Source: CAIVAT01 sp964387205
GTDB lineage: Bacteria > Bacteroidota > Bacteroidia > Bacteroidales > FEN-979
Reading direction: 5' to 3'
Length of the DNA: 13,540 bases
Assembly (NCBI GenBank): GCA_964387205.1
Contig: CAYLVY010000098.1
Span: 1-13,540 of the forward strand
The first letter of the stretch is position 1, and every line of letters starts with the position of its first letter. Shown here piece after piece: positions 7,874 to 13,540 of the stretch. The notes beneath the pieces are model-generated. The model did not search any database and was not told the DNA's origin. It saw only the letters and a list, made by a program, of their open reading frames with translations. Position numbers and translations under genes: made by a program.

Positions 7874-8617
7874 TTACAATCTTTTTCTGACCTTTTCCCA
7901 CGAAGGGGTGATCAGAAAGCTCTCCTCCATATAACCGACCATTTTCCTGAATTTTGCCATCGGGACAGCCAGAGATAGGGTGTTTTTGGGGACGCATGGC
8001 CGCGCTGAAACATCAAACATACCCAGTATCGCTTTCGGATTGTCCGATTTCGATTGTGTTATGGCATATTGTACAATCGTACTACACCCCGAACCGAAAG
8101 GGGCGATCACACCATTGCCGTCAGGCTGGTCATAGTTGGCCAGGGTAAACAAACCGGATAAGACATCCGGTGTGGCAAAGAAAATTACGGCAACAGGGTC
8201 TTCATCCGGGGTAAGTTGATCAAAACGCTTGAAGATAATGTATCTGCCTTCAGCCGGTATGCAGGCATTGCCGGCTACAAAACGCCTTACCAGTTCAGGG
8301 GTCTGAAGATAGCGTTCTCCTTCCACTTTTCCTGGAATGCCGCTCGAAAGAAAGTAGTCGAAGTCGGGGCTTATCTCCCCGGAAAAGCCAAGATAGCGTT
8401 TGGCGCCGCCGCATCCGAGCGACTGGAGGTTCCATGCCAGGGGCCGGCCCCTTCTTACAATCGCCAGTTCACAAACGATGCAACTGTGATTGTCCGGCAG
8501 GTTGGCACGGGCGATATCTCCCGGATCATCCTTGTAAAAGAATGCAACCGGCAAGGCACTGTCACCGAAAAAGTGCATCCACCTCTCAAGAAAATGATGT
8601 TTGAATTTTTGATCCAT
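7874..8617 (-). CDS. DUF169 family protein (COG2043-like), cysteine-rich
   Basis: The 247-residue protein resembles the uncharacterised DUF169/COG2043 family: PVAFFY near the N-terminus (23-28), LGCGGAKRYLGF (67-78), a second PVAVIFF (141-147), and FGSGCS (174-179). No function is established. Six cysteines stand out: C46 and C49 as a CxxC, then C69, C119, C178 and C208. Several sit in otherwise conserved-looking segments, so a metal or Fe-S role is possible but unproven. No signal peptide or membrane segment is visible, suggesting a cytoplasmic protein. I start at ATG 8617, 11 bp after the upstream NAD(P)H-binding gene ends; a TTG at 8632 overlapping that gene would add five residues. The two genes probably form one transcript. 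Family assignment is by motif recall only. Confidence 0.72.
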   Translation of the reverse strand: MDQKFKHHFLERWMHFFGDSALPVAFFYKDDPGDIARANLPDNHSCIVCELAIVRRGRPLAWNLQSLGCGGAKRYLGFSGEISPDFDYFLSSGIPGKVEGERYLQTPELVRRFVAGNACIPAEGRYIIFKRFDQLTPDEDPVAVIFFATPDVLSGLFTLANYDQPDGNGVIAPFGSGCSTIVQYAITQSKSDNPKAILGMFDVSARPCVPKNTLSLAVPMAKFRKMVGYMEESFLITPSWEKVRKRL

Positions 8618-8628
8618 AAATTGTGTGT

Positions 8629-9246
8629 TCAATGGCTGGATAATGCCGGCATTTTACCGTCGTATTGTTTGTTGGTGGTCAGTTTTAGCATAAAATCCGC
8701 GACGTCGGCGCGGGGAACCGTCATGGAGGTTGGCTTGTCAGGGTTGATTTTGTAAGTCCCGGTTTTTGGCGAGTCGGTCAGCCCAACCGGGCGAAGGATC
8801 ACCCATTCCGCCCGGCTCTCTTTAATAACCTGCATCTGACGGCGTTTGTCGGCGAAGACATGTTTCAGGAACAGGGGCATGATGACCTTTCCGAACCAGA
8901 AACCGCCATCGTTCCCCAGGATGCCGGCCGATGACATGCAAATGAACCTCCGGACGTTATGTTCTTCCATGGCTTTCAATATGTTACGGGTTCCGTCGGA
9001 GAGCGTGGTTCCGGGTTTGTTTTTATCTACCCCCAGGGCGCATAATACCGCATCCTGACCCCTGACCGCTTCTGAAACCTTGCTGTAATCGGTAATATCA
9101 CCCTCAATGACCACCAGCTTGTCATGATTGATGGGTACCCTTGTCGATTGCCTGGTGAACGCAGTGACCTGCTGCCCCTGATTAAGTGCTTGATAAACAA
9201 TCAGTATGCCTGTTTTTCCACTGGCTCCGAAAACTGCTATCTTCAT
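8629..9246 (-). CDS. NAD(P)H-binding protein, NmrA/biliverdin-reductase-B-like atypical SDR
   Basis: The 205-residue protein is an atypical SDR with a single Rossmann fold. GASGKTG (residues 7-13) is the NAD(P)-binding glycine motif, and VIEGDITD at about 46-53 and ALCALG-like VLCALGVDK (67-75) are typical of the PF13460 NAD(P)H-binding family. CMSSAG (103-108) replaces the classical serine motif; no YxxxK is present at the normal place. WVILRPVGLTDSPKTGTY (148-165) and VPRADVADFML (177-187) are also family hallmarks. Members include flavin/biliverdin reductase B, quinone reductases and regulatory redox sensors, so the role cannot be fixed. It starts at ATG 9246 and is divergent from the amino acid permease, with a near-consensus -7 box 15 bp upstream. 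It is probably co-transcribed with the DUF169 gene. Confidence 0.82.
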   Translation of the reverse strand: MKIAVFGASGKTGILIVYQALNQGQQVTAFTRQSTRVPINHDKLVVIEGDITDYSKVSEAVRGQDAVLCALGVDKNKPGTTLSDGTRNILKAMEEHNVRRFICMSSAGILGNDGGFWFGKVIMPLFLKHVFADKRRQMQVIKESRAEWVILRPVGLTDSPKTGTYKINPDKPTSMTVPRADVADFMLKLTTNKQYDGKMPALSSH

Positions 9247-9260
9247 TCAGGAATTTTGCA

Positions 9261-9268
9261 CGAAATTA
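9261..9268 (-). promoter_or_regulatory. Near-consensus -7 box for the NAD(P)H-binding protein gene
   Basis: The minus strand reads TAATTTCG, one mismatch from TAnnTTTG, 14 bp before the ATG at 9246. Spacing to the start resembles that of the other promoters in the window. Confidence 0.4.
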
Positions 9269-9292
9269 CAATTTTTCAATAACGGGTGAGAA

Positions 9293-9309
9293 TTATCCCT
9301 TAGGGTTAA
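9293..9309. promoter_or_regulatory. Operator-like imperfect dyad between divergent promoters
   Basis: TTATCCCT (9293-9300), a central T, then AGGGTTAA (9302-9309). The right arm matches the reverse complement of the left at seven of eight positions. It is centred in the divergent gap, roughly 30-35 bp from each putative -7 box. A repressor or activator bound here could control the permease operon and the NAD(P)H-binding/DUF169 pair together. No regulator gene is in the window. Confidence 0.4.
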
Positions 9310-9329
9310 GCTGTAATATCAGAAAAATT

Positions 9330-9337
9330 TACCTTTA
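9330..9337 (+). promoter_or_regulatory. Near-consensus -7 box for the amino acid permease
   Basis: TACCTTTA is one mismatch from TAnnTTTG and lies 13 bp before the GTG at 9351. It supports that start over one further upstream. Confidence 0.4.
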
Positions 9338-9350
9338 TCGAAAAATTCCA

Positions 9351-11123
9351 GTGCAGTTTGATTCTCTGTTCCGAAAAAAACCGGTGACCCGGATACTGTC
9401 CGATGCACAACCATCGGGTGAAACGGAACCCGGGATGAAACGGAACCTCACGGTACTTGACCTCACTGCGCTTGGGATTGCCGCGGTAATTGGTGCAGGC
9501 ATTTTCAGTACTATCGGGACTGCTGCTTCGCATGGCGGACCGGCGGTTTCACTCCTTTTTCTCTTCACGGCGATGGCCTGCGGGTTTTCGGCCCTGTGCT
9601 ATGCACGGTTCGCGTCGGTGATCCCTGTCAGCGGGAGCGCTTATACCTATGCCTACGCCAGTTTCGGGGAGTTCATCGCCTGGATCATAGGATGGGACCT
9701 TATCATGGAATATGCCATCGGCAACATCGCAGTGGCAATCTCATGGTCTGACTATTTTACAGGATGTCTAGGAGGGATGGGGCTCCATGTGCCTGCCTAT
9801 GCCGGTATCGATTATCTCTCGGCTGCACGGGGCTATCAGGAGGCTGCCGGAATGCTGGCAGCAGGCGCACTGTCGGGAGACCTTCCCGCTTCTCTCCAAA
9901 CAGCATATCAGGCATGGATATCGGCGCCCATGATTGGAAACCTGCGGCTTATCGCCGACATACCTGCTTTCACGATCGTTGTTTTCATCACCACACTGGT
10001 CTATATCGGCATCTACGAGACTAAAGTGGCCGGAAACCTTATGGTTTTTCTGAAGATCGGAATACTCCTGGTGATCATTGCAGTCGGGGCATTTTATGTC
10101 GATCCCGGAAACTGGAGCCCTTTTGCACCCAACGGTCTTACCGGCGTCCTGAAAGGGGTTTCCGGGGTTTTCTTTGCCTATATCGGTTTCGATGCCATCT
10201 CCACGACAGCCGAAGAGTGCCGGAACCCCAGGAGAGACCTCCCGCGTGCCATCATCCTGGCACTGGTCATCACAACGGTCCTTTACATTCTTATCAGCCT
10301 CGTTCTGACGGGTATGGTACACTATTCAGAACTGGCTGTGGGCGATCCTCTGGCCTTCGCCTTTGAAAAGCTTCACCTGACCAGGTTCTCGGGGATCATC
10401 GCCCTGAGTGCCGTTGTTGCCATGGCCAGCGTACTCCTGGTTTTCCAAGTTGGCCAGCCGCGTATCTGGATGAGTATGAGCCGGGATGGACTTTTACCCC
10501 CATCCTTCTCCAGGATTCACTCAAAATTCAGGACCCCGTGGTTTGCCACCATCATCGCAGGGATCCTCGTGGCAGTGCCTTCATTGTTTATGAACCTGAC
10601 AGAGGTGACCGACCTGACCAGCATCGGAACATTGTTTGCGTTCGTCCTCGTTTCCGGCGGGGTGCTGGTACTGGATGCCAACCGGCAACCTCAGGACACT
10701 TCCACCGGTGAAAAAGGATTCCGGATACCTTACTTCAACAGCCGTTACTGGTTGCCATTGCTCTGGATACTGGTATTTTGGGCCACCGGATGGTCGAACA
10801 GGAATGCGCCGGGTGCAGAAGGGTGGATATCGGGTTTGGCTTCCCTTACGTCCGAATGGTTTCGTACCTTCACGTCCGATGTTGCCCACCATATACCGAT
10901 CCTGGTTTTTATGATCGTTTCGATCATAATCACCTGGTTCGCGGTTGTGAGAAAGTATTCCCTTATCCCTGTCCTGGGATTGCTCACCAACCTTTACTTG
11001 ATGGCACAACTGGGGACCACCAACTGGTTGAGGTTCCTTTTGTGGCTGCTGATCGGGCTGGTGATCTATTTCGCTTATGGCCGGCACAAAAGCAGGATGG
11101 GCCGAATAGCTAATAACCCGTAA
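9351..11123 (+). CDS. APC superfamily amino acid permease, cationic amino acid transporter (CAT)-like
   Basis: This is an inner-membrane amino acid transporter of 590 residues with about 12-14 hydrophobic helices. The cytoplasmic N-terminus (SLFRKKPVTRIL... MKRNLTVLDL) leads into the unwound first helix with GAGIF (48-52), the substrate-binding signature of APC transporters. FFAYIGFDAISTTAEECRNPRRDLPRAI at about 274-301 is a hallmark of the CAT-like subfamily; its key residues are Y277, F280, D281 and E288-E289. A long polar loop at about 140-200 separates early helices. The reading frame is open from 9186, but I choose GTG 9351. That start gives the usual short lead-in to SLFRKK, follows a near-consensus -7 box, and avoids overlap with the divergent gene. 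ATG 9435 is another option but would remove the conserved lead-in. The TSUP gene follows after 12 bp, so the two are probably one operon. The substrate is not readable from sequence. Confidence 0.9.
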   Translation: MQFDSLFRKKPVTRILSDAQPSGETEPGMKRNLTVLDLTALGIAAVIGAGIFSTIGTAASHGGPAVSLLFLFTAMACGFSALCYARFASVIPVSGSAYTYAYASFGEFIAWIIGWDLIMEYAIGNIAVAISWSDYFTGCLGGMGLHVPAYAGIDYLSAARGYQEAAGMLAAGALSGDLPASLQTAYQAWISAPMIGNLRLIADIPAFTIVVFITTLVYIGIYETKVAGNLMVFLKIGILLVIIAVGAFYVDPGNWSPFAPNGLTGVLKGVSGVFFAYIGFDAISTTAEECRNPRRDLPRAIILALVITTVLYILISLVLTGMVHYSELAVGDPLAFAFEKLHLTRFSGIIALSAVVAMASVLLVFQVGQPRIWMSMSRDGLLPPSFSRIHSKFRTPWFATIIAGILVAVPSLFMNLTEVTDLTSIGTLFAFVLVSGGVLVLDANRQPQDTSTGEKGFRIPYFNSRYWLPLLWILVFWATGWSNRNAPGAEGWISGLASLTSEWFRTFTSDVAHHIPILVFMIVSIIITWFAVVRKYSLIPVLGLLTNLYLMAQLGTTNWLRFLLWLLIGLVIYFAYGRHKSRMGRIANNP

Positions 11124-11135
11124 GACGGATTTTAT

Positions 11136-11918
11136 ATGATGGAGGTTGTCATTCTGGTTCTGGCAGGTATTTTGGTCGGTTTTATCAATACCCTGTCGGG
11201 TGGTGGTTCAGTGATCAGTCTGTCACTGTTGATTTTGCTGGGGCTACCGGCCAACGTGGCCAACGGGACCAACCGGATCAGCATCTTTTTCCAGACCCTC
11301 TCCTCAGTGGGTAGTTTTACGCGTCAGAAAATGTTCACCAACCTCCGGCCTGTGTGGTTGTCGGTTCCGGCTACCATCGGCGCCATTCTGGGGGCTTACC
11401 TCGCGGTGGATGTCAACGAAAGGGTCATCGAGATCGCCATGGGGATCGCCATGGTGATCATGGTTTTTTTTCTTTTTTATAAACCCGATAAATGGCTGAA
11501 AGAAAAAACCGGCCTGCTGCAACAACCCTTACAATGGTGGCAGTACGGTTTGTTTTTCCTGGTGGGTTTTTATGGTGGCTTTATTCAGGTTGGCGTAGGT
11601 TATTTCCTGCTGATGGCCCTGGTACTGGGCACGGGATATGATCTGGTGAAAGCCAACGCGGTGAAGAACCTCATCGTCTTTTTCTATGCTGTATTTGCAC
11701 TCCTGGTTTTCATGATCGACGGCAAGGTGGATTATTTCTACGGATTGATCCTCTCGGCCGGAAGTATGATCGGAGCCGTCGTTGCCTCCTGGCTGGCAGT
11801 AAAAAAGGGGGCTCCTTTTATCAGGGCCGTGATCCTTTTGTCGGTGGTGATCACCCTGCTGCAGTTGACGGGAATTCTTGATTTTTCTTCCATGATCCGG
11901 AGTCTGTTGCGGATTTGA
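11136..11918 (+). CDS. TSUP family transporter (TauE/SafE-like membrane protein)
   Basis: The 260-residue integral membrane protein belongs to the TSUP (TauE/SafE) family, which carries small anions such as sulfite or organosulfonates; the substrate of most members is unknown. It shows the two-fold internal repeat of the family: repeat one has NTLSGGGSVISLSLLILLGLPANVANGTNRISI (key glycines G22-G24, N40, N43, N46), and repeat two has GGFIQVGVGYFLLMALVLGTGYDLVKANAVKN (key G147-G148, N174, N178). About eight hydrophobic segments are visible with a basic loop (KPDKWLKEKTG, 116-126) in the middle. A second ATG follows immediately at 11139. It is 12 bp behind the permease and 32 bp ahead of the asparaginase, suggesting a three-gene transcript. 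Confidence 0.9.
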   Translation: MMEVVILVLAGILVGFINTLSGGGSVISLSLLILLGLPANVANGTNRISIFFQTLSSVGSFTRQKMFTNLRPVWLSVPATIGAILGAYLAVDVNERVIEIAMGIAMVIMVFFLFYKPDKWLKEKTGLLQQPLQWWQYGLFFLVGFYGGFIQVGVGYFLLMALVLGTGYDLVKANAVKNLIVFFYAVFALLVFMIDGKVDYFYGLILSAGSMIGAVVASWLAVKKGAPFIRAVILLSVVITLLQLTGILDFSSMIRSLLRI

Positions 11919-11950
11919 TAATGGTTGAGTATTAATACAAGATATAGATT

Positions 11951-12943
11951 ATGAGAACTATATATTTAATAAAATGGTTGTTGTTGACGCTGATCGTCCA
12001 TTTTGTCTGGCATCACACCGTTGATGCTTCCGGGCAGTTTGAGACTGCTGATTCAACCGTAAACTGGGTACTGGTGATTCACGGAGGGGCTGGCGGCCCG
12101 CCGAAAGGGAGCATGGGTGATGCAGAAGAGAGAGGTTACCTTCAAAAACTCGATGAAGCGCTGGGTGTCGGGAAGACGATCCTGGCCGGCGGCGGAAGCA
12201 GTATGGATGCAGTGGAAGCGGTGGTTCGTTTTATGGAAGATTGTCCTCTGTTCAATGCAGGCAGGGGAGCGGTACTGAATGCCGAAGGAAAGGCAGAACT
12301 CGATGCCTCTGTCATGGATGGCGCTACAGGTAAGGCCGGGGCGGTATCGGGGGTAACTACCATCCGGCATCCGGTTACCGCCGCCCGAAGGGTGATGGAC
12401 AGCACAAAACATGTGATGCTTACGGCAACCGGAGCGGAGCGGTTTGCAGCCCGTGCCGGACTTGAGCTGGTGGAAAACAGTTGGTTCATTACACCTGAAC
12501 GAAAAGCAGCATGGGAAAAATGGCAGCAATATCCGCGGGGTACTGTCGGCGCCGTGGCTTTGGATGTACGGGGTAACCTGGCGTCAGCCACCTCCACCGG
12601 AGGGATGATGGGAAAGATGCCGGGAAGGATAGGGGATACGCCTGTCATCGGGGCAGGAACCTATGCCTCCAACCAGACCTGTGCGGTATCGGCTACCGGT
12701 CACGGGGAGTTCTTCATCCGCCGGGTAGTGGCCTATGACGTTTCGGCCAGGATGGCCTACCTGGGTCAGGATCTGCAGAAAGCAGCCGGCGGGATCATCA
12801 TGGAAGACCTGAAACTGTTGCAGGTTTCCGGAGGGCTGATTGCGGTGGACCGGAAAGGGAACATTGCCATGCCATTCAATACCAACGCTATGTTCAGGGG
12901 ATATGTGCGGTCGGATGGCTCACGGGAAACCATGATCTGGTAA
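11951..12943 (+). CDS. Exported isoaspartyl peptidase/L-asparaginase (Ntn-hydrolase, asparaginase type 2 family)
   Basis: Members hydrolyse asparagine and/or beta-aspartyl (isoaspartyl) dipeptides and mature by self-cleavage before a catalytic threonine. In this 330-residue precursor the threonine is T198 in RGTVGAVALD; cleavage would give alpha and beta chains. Other active-site positions of the E. coli enzyme EcAIII are kept at the expected spacing: T216 in ATSTGG, R226 and D229 in GRIGD, and T249 in SATGHGE. The oxyanion-type HGGAG motif is at 44-48, and NAGRGAVLN at 102-110. Residues 1-27 (R2, K8, hydrophobic LLLTLIVHFVW, DASGQ) look like a signal peptide, so it likely acts in the periplasm. 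It lies 32 bp behind the TSUP gene with no TAnnTTTG box between. The family is certain from the motifs; substrate preference is not. Confidence 0.92.
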   Translation: MRTIYLIKWLLLTLIVHFVWHHTVDASGQFETADSTVNWVLVIHGGAGGPPKGSMGDAEERGYLQKLDEALGVGKTILAGGGSSMDAVEAVVRFMEDCPLFNAGRGAVLNAEGKAELDASVMDGATGKAGAVSGVTTIRHPVTAARRVMDSTKHVMLTATGAERFAARAGLELVENSWFITPERKAAWEKWQQYPRGTVGAVALDVRGNLASATSTGGMMGKMPGRIGDTPVIGAGTYASNQTCAVSATGHGEFFIRRVVAYDVSARMAYLGQDLQKAAGGIIMEDLKLLQVSGGLIAVDRKGNIAMPFNTNAMFRGYVRSDGSRETMIW

Positions 12944-12955
12944 ATTTCAACCTGG

Positions 12956-13456
12956 TCACTGGTTTTCGTAGTGCTGTATCTCATCGCTGATATACTCCAG
13001 TTGCACCCCTGCCATCCGGAATATCTCCTCCGATTCCACTCCGTCGTGATACCTTTTTTCACACAGTACCCTGACGATGCCGCAATTAATGATGAGCATG
13101 GCACAGGTCCGGCAGGGTGTCATCCTGCAATAGAGGGTTGCGCCTTCCAGCGGGATGCCAAGACGGGCAGCCTGGCATATGGCATTCTGTTCGGCGTGCA
13201 CGGTGCGCATGCAATGCCGGGTGATCCGGCCATCCTCGTGAAGTACCTTTTTCATCAGGTGCCCCACATCATCGCAATGCGGCAGGCCCCTCGGGGAGCC
13301 GACATAACCGGTAACCAGTATCTGCTTGTCACGGGCGATAACGCATCCACTCCGCCCGCGGTCGCAGGTTGCCCGCTTGGAGACAGTATGGGCGATCTCC
13401 ATAAAATATTCATCCCAACTTGGACGAATAAATCCGTCCGGATTTTCAGCGCTCAC
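12956..13456 (-). CDS. dCMP (deoxycytidylate) deaminase family protein
   Basis: The enzyme converts dCMP to dUMP, the precursor of dTMP, in the cytoplasm. The 166-residue product has the zinc-dependent deaminase core: HAEQNAI with H87 (zinc ligand) and E89 (proton shuttle), and PCRTC with C115 and C118 (zinc ligands). RPSWDEYFMEIAHTVSKRATC at the N-terminus and the GYVGSPRGLPHC segment (50-61) are typical of the ComEB/dCMP deaminase group. C31, H60/C61 and H81/C82 could form the second zinc site known from some members. The usual YNG is YVG here. The start is GTG 13456: an in-frame stop lies just upstream, and the next internal ATG (M19) would cut off the conserved N-terminus. The GTG overlaps the stop of an eight-codon mini-ORF (GTGA). 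It converges on the asparaginase gene with 12 bp between stops. Confidence 0.92.
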   Translation of the reverse strand: MSAENPDGFIRPSWDEYFMEIAHTVSKRATCDRGRSGCVIARDKQILVTGYVGSPRGLPHCDDVGHLMKKVLHEDGRITRHCMRTVHAEQNAICQAARLGIPLEGATLYCRMTPCRTCAMLIINCGIVRVLCEKRYHDGVESEEIFRMAGVQLEYISDEIQHYENQ

Positions 13457-13479
13457 ATTTCAGATTTTTTGGAATACAT
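13453..13479 (-). CDS. Eight-codon mini-ORF overlapping the dCMP deaminase start
   Basis: On the minus strand ATG 13479 opens a frame encoding MYSKKSEM and stopping at TGA 13455-13453. That stop overlaps the GTG start of the deaminase (GTGA). It could be a leader that couples translation to the weak GTG start, or the remnant of an original ATG start displaced by an extra TG. It may also be chance; no experimental support is available. Confidence 0.25.
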   Translation of the reverse strand: MYSKKSEM

Positions 13480-13481
13480 TG

Positions 13482-13492
13482 CCGGGTCCCGG
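13482..13492. repeat. Perfect GC palindrome in the dCMP deaminase leader
   Basis: CCGGG-T-CCCGG is a perfect 5-bp inverted repeat around one central base, a few bases before the mini-ORF ATG in the predicted 5' leader. It could be a small hairpin near the ribosome entry region or a protein-binding dyad. Confidence 0.35.
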
Positions 13493-13530
13493 ATTTTTCT
13501 CCGTTTTGTTTCCTGATGGTTCTTATTTCG

Positions 13531-13538
13531 CAAATGTA
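13531..13538 (-). promoter_or_regulatory. Bacteroidota -7 box for the dCMP deaminase gene
   Basis: The minus strand reads TACATTTG, an exact TAnnTTTG match, about 75 bp before the GTG start. The matching -33 position lies beyond the window end and cannot be examined. Confidence 0.5.
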
Positions 13539-13540
13539 CC

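Noticed and set aside
9186..9350. 55-codon N-terminal extension of the amino acid permease
   Set aside because: It begins with GTG inside the divergent NAD(P)H-binding gene and spans both promoter boxes and the dyad; the family start lies just before SLFRKK.
9768..10322. 184-codon minus-strand open frame opposite the permease
   Set aside because: It is the antisense shadow of membrane-helix codons, highly charged and without a recognisable domain.
12949..12964. AACC/GGTT inverted repeat followed by a few T residues, as a terminator after the asparaginase gene
   Set aside because: The stem is only four base pairs with an eight-base loop and the T-run is short; too weak to call.
12971..13516. 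181-codon plus-strand open frame opposite the dCMP deaminase
   Set aside because: It is antisense to a gene with complete catalytic motifs, and its own translation shows no family signature.
1..13540. Mobile elements, CRISPR arrays, phage genes, tRNA or rRNA
   Set aside because: No transposase, integrase, regularly spaced repeats or structured RNA gene could be recognised; the content is housekeeping and metabolic.

Overview
This window looks like chromosomal core-genome DNA from a member of the Bacteroidota, probably Bacteroidales-like. Three things support this. The large protein at 712-3039 has the architecture of PorZ, a type IX secretion (T9SS) component found only in this phylum. Several gene starts are preceded by the Bacteroidota -7 promoter element TAnnTTTG. 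Starts are not preceded by recognisable Shine-Dalgarno sequences. I see no mobile element, CRISPR array, rRNA or tRNA, and no obvious compositional break.

Layout. (1) 11-4141, minus strand: an extended-SDR epimerase/reductase, then porZ, then recO; porZ and recO overlap by one base. (2) 4142-4290 is a divergent promoter region. (3) 4291-7871, plus strand: sufE, a DUF59/SufT-like protein, dxs, and a classical SDR oxidoreductase whose ATG overlaps the dxs stop. (4) 7874-9246, minus strand: an NAD(P)H-binding (NmrA/BVR-B-like) protein followed by a DUF169 protein. The SDR and DUF169 genes converge with two bases between their stops. (5) 9247-9350 is a second divergent promoter region with an operator-like dyad. 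(6) 9351-12943, plus strand: an APC amino acid permease, a TSUP/TauE-like transporter, and an exported Ntn-hydrolase asparaginase/isoaspartyl peptidase. (7) 12956-13456, minus strand: a dCMP deaminase that starts with GTG behind an overlapping eight-codon mini-ORF, with a TAnnTTTG promoter at the window edge.

How the genes fit together. sufE and the SufT-like gene serve Fe-S cluster assembly. dxs opens the MEP isoprenoid pathway, whose last two enzymes (IspG, IspH) are Fe-S proteins, so the cluster is functionally coherent. The permease-TSUP-asparaginase run suggests periplasmic release of aspartate and ammonia with uptake of amino acids. The rest is housekeeping: RecO repair, T9SS attachment complex, nucleotide metabolism.

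I found no convincing novel multi-gene system. The most checkable non-obvious signals are the dyad between the divergent promoters near 9301, two stacked inverted repeats in front of dxs, the mini-ORF/GTG arrangement of the dCMP deaminase, and the cysteine-rich DUF169 protein paired with a Rossmann-fold partner. Start codons that I moved away from the longest possible reading frame are explained per gene.
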